Assembly: GCA_910585735.1 (NCBI GenBank)
Contig: CAJUEU010000006.1
Span: 1 to 64,000, forward strand
DNA from: an uncultured Oscillospiraceae bacterium
Lineage (GTDB): Bacteria > Bacillota > Clostridia > Oscillospirales > Oscillospiraceae
Direction: 5' to 3'
Length of the DNA: 64,000 nucleotides
Below, in pieces: positions 49,781 through 58,013 of the stretch (position 1 is its first letter; every line of letters begins with the position of its first letter). Made by a program: the position numbers and the translations under genes. The notes below the pieces were generated by a model. That model was not told where the DNA came from. It worked only from the letters and a program-made list of their open reading frames with translations, and ran no database searches.

Positions 49781-50803
49781 TTATGCCATGGTGGAGAGCA
49801 TCTCCCGCCGTACCTCATACCGGCAGGGCTCCCCCTTGGCGTAGCTGCGGAACTCACCCAGCATATAAAGCCCCATTCGGGCCACCTCGTCCCCCAGCAT
49901 GAGGGAGCCGGCAATGTGGGGGGTGAGGAACACGTTCTCCAGGGTGTAGAGCTCACTGTCCGCCTCGGGGGGCTCGGGGAAGGTGACGTCCAGCACGGCG
50001 GCCCGGTTCGGCTGCTCCTTCAAGGCCCGAATGAGATCGGCCTCCACCACCTGGGCCCCCCGACCTGTGTTGAGGAAGGTGGCGGTGGGAAGCATTTTGG
50101 AGAAGAGGCCGTAGTTCAGCATACCCACGGTCTCAGGGAGATTGGCCACGTGGTTGGTGATGGTCTGGCAGGTGGAAAAAATCTCCTCCAGGCTGGCCCT
50201 CTCCACTCCCAGCTCGGCGGCCTTCTCCTCGGAAAGGAAGGGATCGTAGACCAATACCTTTAGCTCGTAAGCCTTGAGCCCCTGGATCACCAGCTTGCCG
50301 ATCATACCGGCGCCGATGACCCCCACTCGGGCGCCGTAGTTTCCTGCCATGGACATGGAGTAGCCCCGGAGGGCCTTGAATTGCTCAGCCGAGCGGCTCC
50401 GGCGGCAGGAGAGGAAGAAGCCCTTGTTGGCCAGCACGATCTGGGCCACGGTGTACTCGGCCACCGGGATGGCGTTGGCTCCCCAGGCCGAGAAGATCTT
50501 CACCCCCGCGTCCATGAAGGGCTCGGCAAACATTTTTACCGTGCCCGCCCCGTAAAATACCGCCTCCAGGGAAGGAAGATAGGTCTTGATTTCCTCCACG
50601 GTGAATTGGGGCATCCCCCAGGTGGTGAAGATGTATTTGGTGTCCTTAAACTCCTCGGGCCGGGCCAGCACGTCGGCCTTGGTGAAGGTGGTCTCCCCCA
50701 GCCCGGCCTCGGCGGCCAGAGCCGCCCGGGCGGCCTCATCGTAGACTCGCTTGGTCATCTCGATCCCTGGAATAAAGAACTCGTTGAGAAAAATGGCTTT
50801 CAT
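49781..50803 (-). CDS. D-2-hydroxyacid dehydrogenase family protein
   Basis: 340 residues. NAD-binding GVIGAGMIGKLVIQGL, the catalytic Arg (FLNTGRGAQV), Glu (FPEPPEADSEL) and His (LTPHIAGS) of D-isomer 2-hydroxyacid dehydrogenases. The N-terminus MKAIFLNEFFIPGIEM is unlike SerA or LdhA, so a special substrate is likely. ATG 50803 with AAAAAGGAGGAAGCGCC; it overlaps the flavoprotein stop by 4 nt (ATGA). Confidence 0.9.
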   Translation of the reverse strand: MKAIFLNEFFIPGIEMTKRVYDEAARAALAAEAGLGETTFTKADVLARPEEFKDTKYIFTTWGMPQFTVEEIKTYLPSLEAVFYGAGTVKMFAEPFMDAGVKIFSAWGANAIPVAEYTVAQIVLANKGFFLSCRRSRSAEQFKALRGYSMSMAGNYGARVGVIGAGMIGKLVIQGLKAYELKVLVYDPFLSEEKAAELGVERASLEEIFSTCQTITNHVANLPETVGMLNYGLFSKMLPTATFLNTGRGAQVVEADLIRALKEQPNRAAVLDVTFPEPPEADSELYTLENVFLTPHIAGSLMLGDEVARMGLYMLGEFRSYAKGEPCRYEVRREMLSTMA

Positions 50804-52701
50804 GGCGCTTCCTCCTTTTTTGATCCGCATTTGCGGTTTTGGTGCTCTTTCCATACCGTTTCAAACCACAATTCCCGGTCCGGGATGGGCTTTACTGGTT
50901 CCGAGGTAAGGGCAATGTCCTCCCCCCTCTTGCGGAGGACCACCACCCGGCCTCTGCCCTCCTCCCCCTCGGGGATAGGCTCCCGGTCCATAAAGTTCCC
51001 GCCCCGGAGCACGAAGGACGAGCCACGGGAGCCGTAGGCCTTGGCGGTGTAGATCATAGCCCCCGCCACCGCCTGCGCCATGAGCAGGGAATCGTAATTT
51101 TTGAATAGCCGTGGAAGCTCGGTGGACTTTTCCCAGCGGTTGTTCTCTTCGAAGGAGGCCACATCGACCGCCAGGTCTGCCAGAGACTGCTCCATGGTCT
51201 CCAGATCCCGGAGAAATCCGAAATCCCGGCTCATTCTCTCCCGGCAGCGGCTCTCCTGTTCCCCCAGGGTGGAGCGCTCTCCCCGGGTGGCCTCCGCCAG
51301 ACCCTCCGCCCAGGACAGGGCCTCCCGGGCCTGGGCTTCAAAATGCGCTGAGGGCATCCGGTCCCCCTGCTCCGCGATATGTTGGGCGGCGCGCATACCA
51401 CCCACCTGGCAGGAGTTGAGGGCGGTGCCGCCGGGGCGAAACACCCCCAGGGTGCCCGCCGCCTCCCCCACGGCGTACAGGCCGGGGATGGTGGTCTGCC
51501 AGTGCTCGTCCACCCGAATACCCCCGTTGTTGTGCTGGGCGCACACCGCGATCTCCAGGGGTTCCCGGGCAATGTCAATGCCATGGTCTGCGTAGAGGTC
51601 TATGGCCCCCGGATTCATCCGCCGCAGCCGCTCGATGGGGAGAGGCACCAGGGCGTTGGAATTCTTCAGGTAAGTATAGGCCTCCTCGTCCAACACTCCA
51701 AAGCCCCCCGTCAAGGCCGAGGGCTCCCGGGTAAAGTCCAGATACACCTTCCGCCCCAACACCACGCTCTCCCGGTAAACCAGAAGGTCGAGGAAGGAGG
51801 AGCCTTGGAGCTTTCGCACATCAAAGGGCCACTGGTAGCCCTTTCGAAACACACTGCCCAGCAGGTCGGTGGGGGAGGCAAAAAATTCGTTCAGAAACTC
51901 TCGCTCGGTCCCCTCCCGGTCCACCGAAATGTACCGAGGAAGCACCTGCTGGTAGGTCCCCGACAGGTTCCAGCGGAATTGGGTGGAGGCAAGGCCGAAC
52001 TGCCACTCGGCCAGGTTGGCGAACGCCGCCCCCGCCTCTAAAGCCAGGAAGGAGGAGCCGGTCTGGGAGGGGGGGTAGACGCTGTGGGCGTAAAGCCCCG
52101 CCGGGCCGCCGGTGGCCAGGACCACATAGGGACTCCGAATGGCCACAAAGGAGGCCTTATTGGTCTCCCTTCGGTCCAGGCAGAGGACCCCAGCCACCCC
52201 CTTTTCATCGGTAAGGAGCCGCACCGCCTGAAGCCCGTCCAGAATGGGGATGCCCTTGTCCATCACCGCCTTCTCCAGCACCTCGGTCATCCGCTTGGAG
52301 GTGTAGGGGCCGATGGAGGTCCCCCGGGCGCAGGGGTCATGGTCGGTCTTGTAGCCCACATACTCCCCATACTGGTTGGTGGGGAAATCCACCCCCAGGC
52401 GGCAGAGCTTGAGGAAGGAGAGTACTGAGCCCGCCGCCTCGCAGAGGGCCGTGGGGCCGTCCATGCCGCCCCCGGCAAAGAGCGTCCTTGCCATCTCCCC
52501 GATGCTGTCCCCGCTATCCCCCGCCAGGGAGAGCTTGTAGTAGGTCTGCTTGTCGCTTCCCGTGTTCCGGGAGGTGCCTGCCAGCCGGGACTCGGTAATG
52601 AGGGCGATGTTTGTTACCCCCAGGTCATAGAGCCAGTCGGCGCAGTTATAGCCCGCGCAGCCCGAGCCAATGACGATGGCCTCGAAATCGTAGGTTTTCA
52701 T
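50800..52701 (-). CDS. FAD-dependent oxidoreductase, fumarate-reductase/aspartate-oxidase-like
   Basis: 633 residues. FAD motif AIVIGSGCAGYNCADWL at the N-terminus, GTSRNTGSDKQTYYKLSLAG, VVLATGGPAGLYAHSV, and the flavin-cap part AAGTLGVFRPGGTALNSCQVG. The C-terminal helical domain of SdhA/NadB type is present. No signal peptide, so cytoplasmic. The classical R-H-T-x-x-G active-site set of fumarate reductase is not obvious, so a different enoate or keto substrate is likely. Middle gene of the redox operon. Confidence 0.88.
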   Translation of the reverse strand: MKTYDFEAIVIGSGCAGYNCADWLYDLGVTNIALITESRLAGTSRNTGSDKQTYYKLSLAGDSGDSIGEMARTLFAGGGMDGPTALCEAAGSVLSFLKLCRLGVDFPTNQYGEYVGYKTDHDPCARGTSIGPYTSKRMTEVLEKAVMDKGIPILDGLQAVRLLTDEKGVAGVLCLDRRETNKASFVAIRSPYVVLATGGPAGLYAHSVYPPSQTGSSFLALEAGAAFANLAEWQFGLASTQFRWNLSGTYQQVLPRYISVDREGTEREFLNEFFASPTDLLGSVFRKGYQWPFDVRKLQGSSFLDLLVYRESVVLGRKVYLDFTREPSALTGGFGVLDEEAYTYLKNSNALVPLPIERLRRMNPGAIDLYADHGIDIAREPLEIAVCAQHNNGGIRVDEHWQTTIPGLYAVGEAAGTLGVFRPGGTALNSCQVGGMRAAQHIAEQGDRMPSAHFEAQAREALSWAEGLAEATRGERSTLGEQESRCRERMSRDFGFLRDLETMEQSLADLAVDVASFEENNRWEKSTELPRLFKNYDSLLMAQAVAGAMIYTAKAYGSRGSSFVLRGGNFMDREPIPEGEEGRGRVVVLRKRGEDIALTSEPVKPIPDRELWFETVWKEHQNRKCGSKKEEAP

Positions 52702-52708
52702 CCTTCGC

Positions 52709-53446
52709 TCACAGTCTGCGGATGTGGAATCCGCCGTCGGCGTTGAGCACCGTGCCCGTGCCGAAGTCCAGCAGCCCCGAGGCCGCCGCCAGCACGCAGT
52801 TGGCCACGTCCTCCGGGGTACCCCACCGGCGGATGGGAGTGACTCCCTCCCCGATGAGCTTGTCGTACTTCCCGGTGACCCCGGCGGTCATGTCGGTCCT
52901 GATGATGCCGGGGCGCACCTCGAACACGGGGATGCCATATTCGGCCAGCCGGTCGGCAAAGAGGAGCGTGGTCATGGAGATCCCTGCCTTGGAGACACAG
53001 TACTCCCCCCGGCTCACGCTGGAGGTATAGGCCGAGATGGAGGAGATGTTTACAATGCGGGGAGCATAGTCCTCCAGACCTTTATCTAAACAACCAATCA
53101 TCACCCTGGCAAAGGTCTGGCACATAAAGAAGGTCCCCTGGGTATTGATACGGAGGAGCCGCTCAAAGCTTTCCTCGGTGGTCTCCAGCACATCCAGCCG
53201 CTCCTTGCAGGCCACCCCGGCGTTGTTTACCAGCAGGTCCACCCGGCCAAACTGTTTCATCACATAGCCTGCCAGGGCTTCCCGGTGGGCGGCGTTGGAG
53301 ATGTCGCAGGGGAAGTAGTTTTCCTCCCCCTCCATCTCGGGGGAGGAGGCCGAGTAGACCACGGTGTAACCATTCTCCTTCAGGAGGTCGGCAATTCCCT
53401 TTCCGATGCCCCGGCGCGCGCCGGTCACTACCGCTACTTTTTGCAT
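52709..53446 (-). CDS. SDR-family oxidoreductase (3-ketoacyl reductase type)
   Basis: 245 residues. TGARRGIG at residues 8-15, LLVNNAGVACKERL, Ser of NISSISAY and YCVSK with catalytic Tyr and Lys. Could interconvert a hydroxyl and a ketone on the operon substrate. ATG 53446 with GAGGAGAGGGTCGC; it lies inside the 3' end of the OYE gene (13-nt overlap). The frame upstream to 53614 is open but lies within OYE. Confidence 0.9.
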   Translation of the reverse strand: MQKVAVVTGARRGIGKGIADLLKENGYTVVYSASSPEMEGEENYFPCDISNAAHREALAGYVMKQFGRVDLLVNNAGVACKERLDVLETTEESFERLLRINTQGTFFMCQTFARVMIGCLDKGLEDYAPRIVNISSISAYTSSVSRGEYCVSKAGISMTTLLFADRLAEYGIPVFEVRPGIIRTDMTAGVTGKYDKLIGEGVTPIRRWGTPEDVANCVLAAASGLLDFGTGTVLNADGGFHIRRL

Positions 53447-54648
53447 GCGACCCTCTCCTCGTAAAGTTTTTTGTAGGTGGGATTGAAGACGGCGCAGCCG
53501 GACACGCAGTGGTGCCGCATGAGCTCGGTACACCGGGAGCAGGCCACGCAGCACTTGTTCACCGCGAACTCCCCCGCCAGATAGTCCCGGAAGAAGGTGG
53601 GGTACGCCAGCCACATCCGGCCAAAGCCTACCAGGTCACAGACCTTTTCCGCCACCATGGCCTCGGCCTTTTCCATTAGCTCCGCCCGATAGTAAGAGAG
53701 CCCGGAGCCCACCACGGTCAGGGTGGGGAACTTCTCCTTAATGTGCTGCTCGATCTCCCAGAACCGTGCCAGTCCGGCATCGGGCGATTCCGGGGCCTCG
53801 TAGGGCCCCTTGCGGAAGGGGCGGTTCACATGGGGGTTGTAGTAGGGGTTTCCCAGAGTCACGTTGAGCATGGGAATGCCCAGCTCCACCAGCTTTTGGA
53901 TGAGCAGGTCAGGCTCGGCGAGGTCCACCTCGTTTTCCTCGGTGGTACCGAAGCCGTAGGGCTTTGGCACCATGTCCACCACGCTGAGCCGGGAACACAC
54001 CAAAAAATCTCCGGGCACTGCCGCCTTTACCGCCCGGATGGAATCCAGGAACAGCCGGGTGCGGTTTTCAAGGCTCCCGCCGTACCGCCCGGGGCGGGTA
54101 AAGGCGGAAAGCACCTCCTGAAAGAGGTAGCCGTGGCAGGACTTTACGTCCACCCCGTCAAAGCCGGCCTCCACCGCCAGACGGGCCGAGGCGGCGTATT
54201 TTCCGGGGAGGATATCCAGGTATTCGTCGGTGACGATGTTTTCATCAGCGACCGGCCTGGTCTCCTCATAAATGGGGTGACGGTAGGCGATCATGGGGGT
54301 GATGCTCTGCCGGCCCGAGTGAGTAAGCTGGCAGAGGAGCAGGGGGTTTCCACCCCAGGCCTCCCGGGCGGCCTGCCGCATATCGGCCAGCAGGGCCTTA
54401 AATTGGGGCAGATTCTCCTCGGTGAGCATGAGCTGGCCCGGGTTGGTCCTCCCCTCAGGGCAAACGGCGCAGGCCTCCATCCAGATGATCCCGGCGCCCG
54501 AACGGGCGGCCCGGAGATACTTCTCCCGGGTCAGTTCTCCGGGAGAGCCATCCTCCCCGCAGTCGCAGCCCTCCATGGGCTGGAGCACCACCCGGTTGGG
54601 GACTTCCCACTTGTCAAATCGCAGGGGCGTGTTCAAAATGGTCTCCAT
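53434..54648 (-). CDS. Old Yellow Enzyme-type NADH:flavin oxidoreductase with C-terminal Cys cluster
   Basis: 404 residues, FMN-binding TIM barrel. RVVLQPMEGCDCGEDG, LLLCQLTHSGRQS, GFDGVDVKSCHGYLFQEVLS, RPGRYGGSLENRTRLF and LVGFGRMWLAYP mark an ene-reductase of the BaiCD/dienoyl-CoA reductase branch. After the barrel comes CCVACSRCTELMRHHCVSGC, spaced like a [4Fe-4S] site, but no second FAD/NAD domain follows. It probably saturates a conjugated C=C bond. First gene of the redox operon, divergent from an AraC regulator. Confidence 0.9.
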   Translation of the reverse strand: METILNTPLRFDKWEVPNRVVLQPMEGCDCGEDGSPGELTREKYLRAARSGAGIIWMEACAVCPEGRTNPGQLMLTEENLPQFKALLADMRQAAREAWGGNPLLLCQLTHSGRQSITPMIAYRHPIYEETRPVADENIVTDEYLDILPGKYAASARLAVEAGFDGVDVKSCHGYLFQEVLSAFTRPGRYGGSLENRTRLFLDSIRAVKAAVPGDFLVCSRLSVVDMVPKPYGFGTTEENEVDLAEPDLLIQKLVELGIPMLNVTLGNPYYNPHVNRPFRKGPYEAPESPDAGLARFWEIEQHIKEKFPTLTVVGSGLSYYRAELMEKAEAMVAEKVCDLVGFGRMWLAYPTFFRDYLAGEFAVNKCCVACSRCTELMRHHCVSGCAVFNPTYKKLYEERVACKK

Positions 54649-54683
54649 TGGCGTTCCTCCTTCTTTCTTTGATCTATGGCCTT

Positions 54684-54760
54684 ATCATACCACACAGAAA
54701 AGTAATTTCTATTTCTTTTTTATCTATTTATATTGCTTTTCTTGCAAAGACGGATATAAT
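54684..54760. promoter_or_regulatory. Divergent promoters of the redox operon and its AraC regulator
   Basis: Plus strand: TTGCTT (54733-54738), 16 nt, TATAAT (54755-54760), before ATG 54782. Minus strand: TGG-TATGAT (-10 at 54689-54684, extended) with a poor -35, before ATG 54648. The 133-nt AT-rich gap would hold the AraC sites. Confidence 0.55.
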
Positions 54761-54781
54761 GGAAGAAAAGGAGGGATCTTT

Positions 54782-55585
54782 ATGGAAGCTCCCGGCTCTA
54801 TTTCCGCTCCTCGGTTTCAGTATTACGAGACCCAGGCCGGGGCCGCCCCCCTGGCAGAAAACCACTGTCACACCGACTTTGAGCTCATCGGGGTCCTGGA
54901 GGGGGACATTACCCTCACCCTGGAGGGAGCCACCTACCGCTGCGCCTCAGGGGGGGCCCTGCTGGTGCCTCCCCTGAGCTACCACAGCGTGGTCACCAAC
55001 CTCCACGCCACCTACCGGCGGGTCACGGTCCTATTTCCCCCCGCCGCCATTCCTGAGCCCATCCGCTACGAGCTGCTCACCCAGTCCTCCGCCTCCCCCC
55101 TGTTCCGGCAGAAGGAGCTGGGCGGGCTCCTTTCCGCTCTGGCCCGGACCCTGTCGGCGGAGGACTCCGGGCGGTACGCTCCCTTAAACGAGAGCCTTTT
55201 CGTCCAACTCCTCTACTGCTGCGCCCAGCCGAGAAAGGCCGCGCCCCCCAAGGAGGTAGATCAGACCCTTCAGAAGCTGGTCCATTATATCGACGCCCAT
55301 CTGGGGGAAAAACTGCCTCTGAGCAAGGTCGCCGGGGCCCTCTACCTCTCCCAGTCCACCGTCTGCCACCTGTTCCAGGAAAAGCTACACATCTCAGCCA
55401 AGCAGTATATCCTCCAAAAGAAAATGGCCCTGGCCGCCAATCTGATCCGGGACGGAGTTCCCGCCGGGGAGGCTGCCAGGGCAGTGGGCTATGACAATTA
55501 CAGCAACTTTTTCCGCATGTACAAAAAGGCCTTTGGCTGTTCCCCCATTCCCCGGGAACGGGCAGTCGCCAAAAACGGTACATAA
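54782..55585 (+). CDS. AraC-family transcriptional regulator
   Basis: 267 residues. N-terminal cupin sensor (ENHCHTDFELIGVLEGDITL; YRCASGGALLVPPLSYHS) and C-terminal pair of helix-turn-helix motifs (LPLSKVAGALYLSQSTVCHL and RAVGYDNYSNFFRMYKKAFG). It very likely controls the divergent redox operon in response to its substrate. ATG 54782 with AAAAGGAGGGATCTTT. Ends at a strong terminator. Confidence 0.93.
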   Translation: MEAPGSISAPRFQYYETQAGAAPLAENHCHTDFELIGVLEGDITLTLEGATYRCASGGALLVPPLSYHSVVTNLHATYRRVTVLFPPAAIPEPIRYELLTQSSASPLFRQKELGGLLSALARTLSAEDSGRYAPLNESLFVQLLYCCAQPRKAAPPKEVDQTLQKLVHYIDAHLGEKLPLSKVAGALYLSQSTVCHLFQEKLHISAKQYILQKKMALAANLIRDGVPAGEAARAVGYDNYSNFFRMYKKAFGCSPIPRERAVAKNGT

Positions 55586-55622
55586 GCCTCCGCCGCCCGG
55601 GCAGACCCCGGTCCATATGCAA

Positions 55623-55653
55623 AAAAGGACGCTCCCGGGGGAGCGTCCTTTTC
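55623..55653 (+). terminator. Bidirectional intrinsic terminator
   Basis: AAAAGGACGCTCC / GGAGCGTCCTTTT, short G-rich loop. Confidence 0.85.
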
Positions 55654-55684
55654 CATATATGTGATAAAATCCCGTGATAGCCAG

Positions 55685-56506
55685 TCAGTCCAGCTCCGCC
55701 AGCAGATGCCGCTCCACGAAGTCAGCCCAGCCGTCCTCATCCACACCCTTTTCGGTAATGACCTGGGCGGCGGCCTTGGCGTCGGGAGATCCGTTGGCCA
55801 TGCAGACTCCATGCCCCGAGACCTCAAAAAGACTGATGTCGTTGGTCATGTCCCCGAAGGACCACACCTGGGCCAGGTCAATGCCGTGGGCCTGGCAGAA
55901 GGTCTTAAGCAGAGCCCCCTTGGAGGCCTTGGCGTTACAGAATTCGTACATGGTGGATTCGGTCTTGAAGCTGGTGTAACCCTCCTTGCGCATTTGAGCG
56001 GCCCGGGCCTCAATGGTAGGCATATCCTCCTCTTTTACCCGGAAGCCCACCTTGGGGGCGGCCTGGGCCCAGAATTCGGAGTCATCCTTCACCACCCGGG
56101 TGGGGGTGGCGTTTTTCATGTAGGACCGGGATGCCTGCGCGTGCTCGTCCAGGTTCCGCACCAGAGAGTAGCCGTCGGCCAAAAGGTAGGGATTGTTTTC
56201 AAAGGGAGCCATGACCTCAAAGGCGTCCTTGAGCCACTCAGGCTCCATCATATAGAGCATTTCCGTAGTCCCTTTGAGTCCGTCATAGATCTCGCCGCCG
56301 TTGAAGCCAATGAGCAGGTCACAGCGGATCCCCCATTGCTCCTCCAAATTGTGGAGTTGGGGAACCGACCGGCCAGAAGCCAATCCAAAGAGGATCCCCT
56401 TCGACTGAAGGGCCCGGACAGCCCGCTTTCCCCGTTCGCTCAGCTCGGTATGCTTTACCACCAGTGTGTTGTCAATGTCGCAGACCACCAGCTTGACAGG
56501 TTCCAT
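55685..56506 (-). CDS. HAD-superfamily Cof-type phosphatase
   Basis: 273 residues. Motif I D10-x-D12-NT (VVCDIDNTLV), motif II Ser (LASGRS), the C2B cap, Lys in KASKGALLK and motif IV GDMTNDISLF. Cof/YidA-type enzymes remove phosphate from sugar phosphates, FMN or pyridoxal phosphate. Motif I reads DIDNT rather than DxDGT. ATG 56506 is preferred over 56512 because GAGGGA then lies 6 nt away. Confidence 0.9.
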   Translation of the reverse strand: MEPVKLVVCDIDNTLVVKHTELSERGKRAVRALQSKGILFGLASGRSVPQLHNLEEQWGIRCDLLIGFNGGEIYDGLKGTTEMLYMMEPEWLKDAFEVMAPFENNPYLLADGYSLVRNLDEHAQASRSYMKNATPTRVVKDDSEFWAQAAPKVGFRVKEEDMPTIEARAAQMRKEGYTSFKTESTMYEFCNAKASKGALLKTFCQAHGIDLAQVWSFGDMTNDISLFEVSGHGVCMANGSPDAKAAAQVITEKGVDEDGWADFVERHLLAELD

Positions 56507-56542
56507 GTCCATTCCCTCATCTTTCTTTTCACATTATTAAAT

Positions 56543-56571
56543 AGTATAACACGAAAAATCTACCGTTGCAA
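56543..56571 (-). promoter_or_regulatory. Promoter of the HAD phosphatase
   Basis: Minus strand TTGCAA (56571-56566), 17 nt, TATACT (56548-56543). It lies between the end of the pseudouridine synthase gene and ATG 56506. Confidence 0.65.
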
Positions 56572-56580
56572 GGGGGGAAG

Positions 56581-57492
56581 TTAACACACGGCGGTCTCCA
56601 ATTTGTTCAGAAGAGCCTCAAACCAAGGGGGAAGAGGACATTCCACCGTCAGCCTTTCCCCGGTCTTTGGGTGGGTAAAGGTGAGCTTTTTGGCGTGGAG
56701 GCATTGTCCCGCCAGGCCGGACACTGGCTTTTTGGCCCCGTACACCGTGTCCCCCAGAAGGGGGTGTCCAATAGATGCCATATGGACCCGGATCTGGTGG
56801 GTCCGCCCGGTCTCCAGCAGGCATTTTACGTAGGTGTGGCCCAAATATCGGCCCAGAACCTCCCAGTGGGTCACCGCTCGCCGGCCCTTTTGGCGGTCCA
56901 CCGTCATCTTTTTTCGGTCGGTAGGGTGGCGGAAGATGGGAGCGTCCACCGTGCCGGAATCCTCCCGCAGTCCCCCGGTGACCACGGCATGGTACTCCCG
57001 GTAGAGGGAGTGGTCCTCCAGCTGGGCGGCCAGGGCCAGGTGGGCAGCGTCGTTCTTGGCGGCGATGACCAACCCAGAGGTGTCCCGGTCAATGCGGTGG
57101 ACGATGCCCGGGCGAAGCACCCCGTTGATTCCCGAAAGACTGCCCCCGCAGTGGTAAAGCAGGGCGTTCACCAATGTGCCGTCCGGGTGGCCGGGGGCGG
57201 GATGGACCACCATGCTCACCGGCTTGTTCACCACGATCACATCGCCGTCCTCATAAACCACCTCCAGGGGGATTTCCTGGGGAATGGCCTCAGCCGGCTC
57301 CGGCTCTGGAAGAACAACAGAATAGACCTCCCCAGGGGAGGTCCTTCTGTTCTTTTTTGGGATCTCTCCAGGCAGAGCCACCGCTCCCTCCTCCAGCAGC
57401 TTCTGAACGGCAGAGCGGGTGAGCCCCAGCTCCCGGGAGAGGAACTGGTCCAGCCGCTCGGCCCGGTCGGCGGTGAGCAGCAGGGGGGTCAT
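56581..57492 (-). CDS. RluD-family 23S rRNA pseudouridine synthase
   Basis: 303 residues. N-terminal S4 domain (RLDQFLSRELGLTRSAVQKL) and the catalytic motif GIVHRIDRDTSGLVIAAK with nucleophile Asp135, Arg/Lys binding segments GRTHQIRVHM and a C-terminal LHAKKLTFTHP. RluD modifies U1911/1915/1917 of helix 69; Firmicutes carry several paralogues, so the target is not certain. ATG 57492 overlaps the lspA stop by 4 nt, the usual lspA-rluD pairing. Confidence 0.93.
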   Translation of the reverse strand: MTPLLLTADRAERLDQFLSRELGLTRSAVQKLLEEGAVALPGEIPKKNRRTSPGEVYSVVLPEPEPAEAIPQEIPLEVVYEDGDVIVVNKPVSMVVHPAPGHPDGTLVNALLYHCGGSLSGINGVLRPGIVHRIDRDTSGLVIAAKNDAAHLALAAQLEDHSLYREYHAVVTGGLREDSGTVDAPIFRHPTDRKKMTVDRQKGRRAVTHWEVLGRYLGHTYVKCLLETGRTHQIRVHMASIGHPLLGDTVYGAKKPVSGLAGQCLHAKKLTFTHPKTGERLTVECPLPPWFEALLNKLETAVC

Positions 57493-57947
57493 TTCCCCGC
57501 CTCCTTGTCCTTGTCCCAGAAAAACAGGACGTACACGACCAGCAGGGCACCGCCGCAGCACACGCAGATGTCGGCCACGTTAAACACGGCGAAGTTGATA
57601 AAAGTGGTCTGGAACATATCGGTGACATACCCCGCCAAGGCCCGGTCGATGAGATTGCCCACCGCACCGGCCAGCACCAGGGAGAGGGAGAGCTTCCCCA
57701 TCCATCCGGGGAAATAATTTTTCCACAGAAGGAAAGCCAGCAGGGCCGACCCCGCCAGGGAAATGAGGGTGAGCAGCCAGGTGTGCTGGGAAAACACCGA
57801 GAAGGCCGCCCCCGTATTCTGCACATAGGTCAGGTCCATCAGGTAAGGGATGAAGGGGATGGACTGCCCCAGGGGGATGGCAGCGCGGACCCACCATTTC
57901 ACCAGTTGGTCAATTACAACAAGAAATACAACAATCAAATAATACAA
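57489..57947 (-). CDS. lspA: Lipoprotein signal peptidase LspA
   Basis: 152 residues, four membrane helices. Catalytic Asp101 (GNLIDR) and Asp126 (FNVADI); VIDQLVKWWV and YVQNTGAAFS are conserved. It cuts prolipoproteins before the lipid-modified Cys; several clients (LivK, the amino acid binding protein, the Tat flavoprotein) are encoded here. The start is TTG 57947 with TGAGGTGATTCCGTT, the only one giving the full first helix. Confidence 0.95.
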   Translation of the reverse strand: MYYLIVVFLVVIDQLVKWWVRAAIPLGQSIPFIPYLMDLTYVQNTGAAFSVFSQHTWLLTLISLAGSALLAFLLWKNYFPGWMGKLSLSLVLAGAVGNLIDRALAGYVTDMFQTTFINFAVFNVADICVCCGGALLVVYVLFFWDKDKEAGK

Positions 57948-58013
57948 AACGGAATCACCTCATATCAGGAGCCAAAGCCTCTCCTATTCTTACAGGCTCA
58001 ATGGTTCCCTTTA

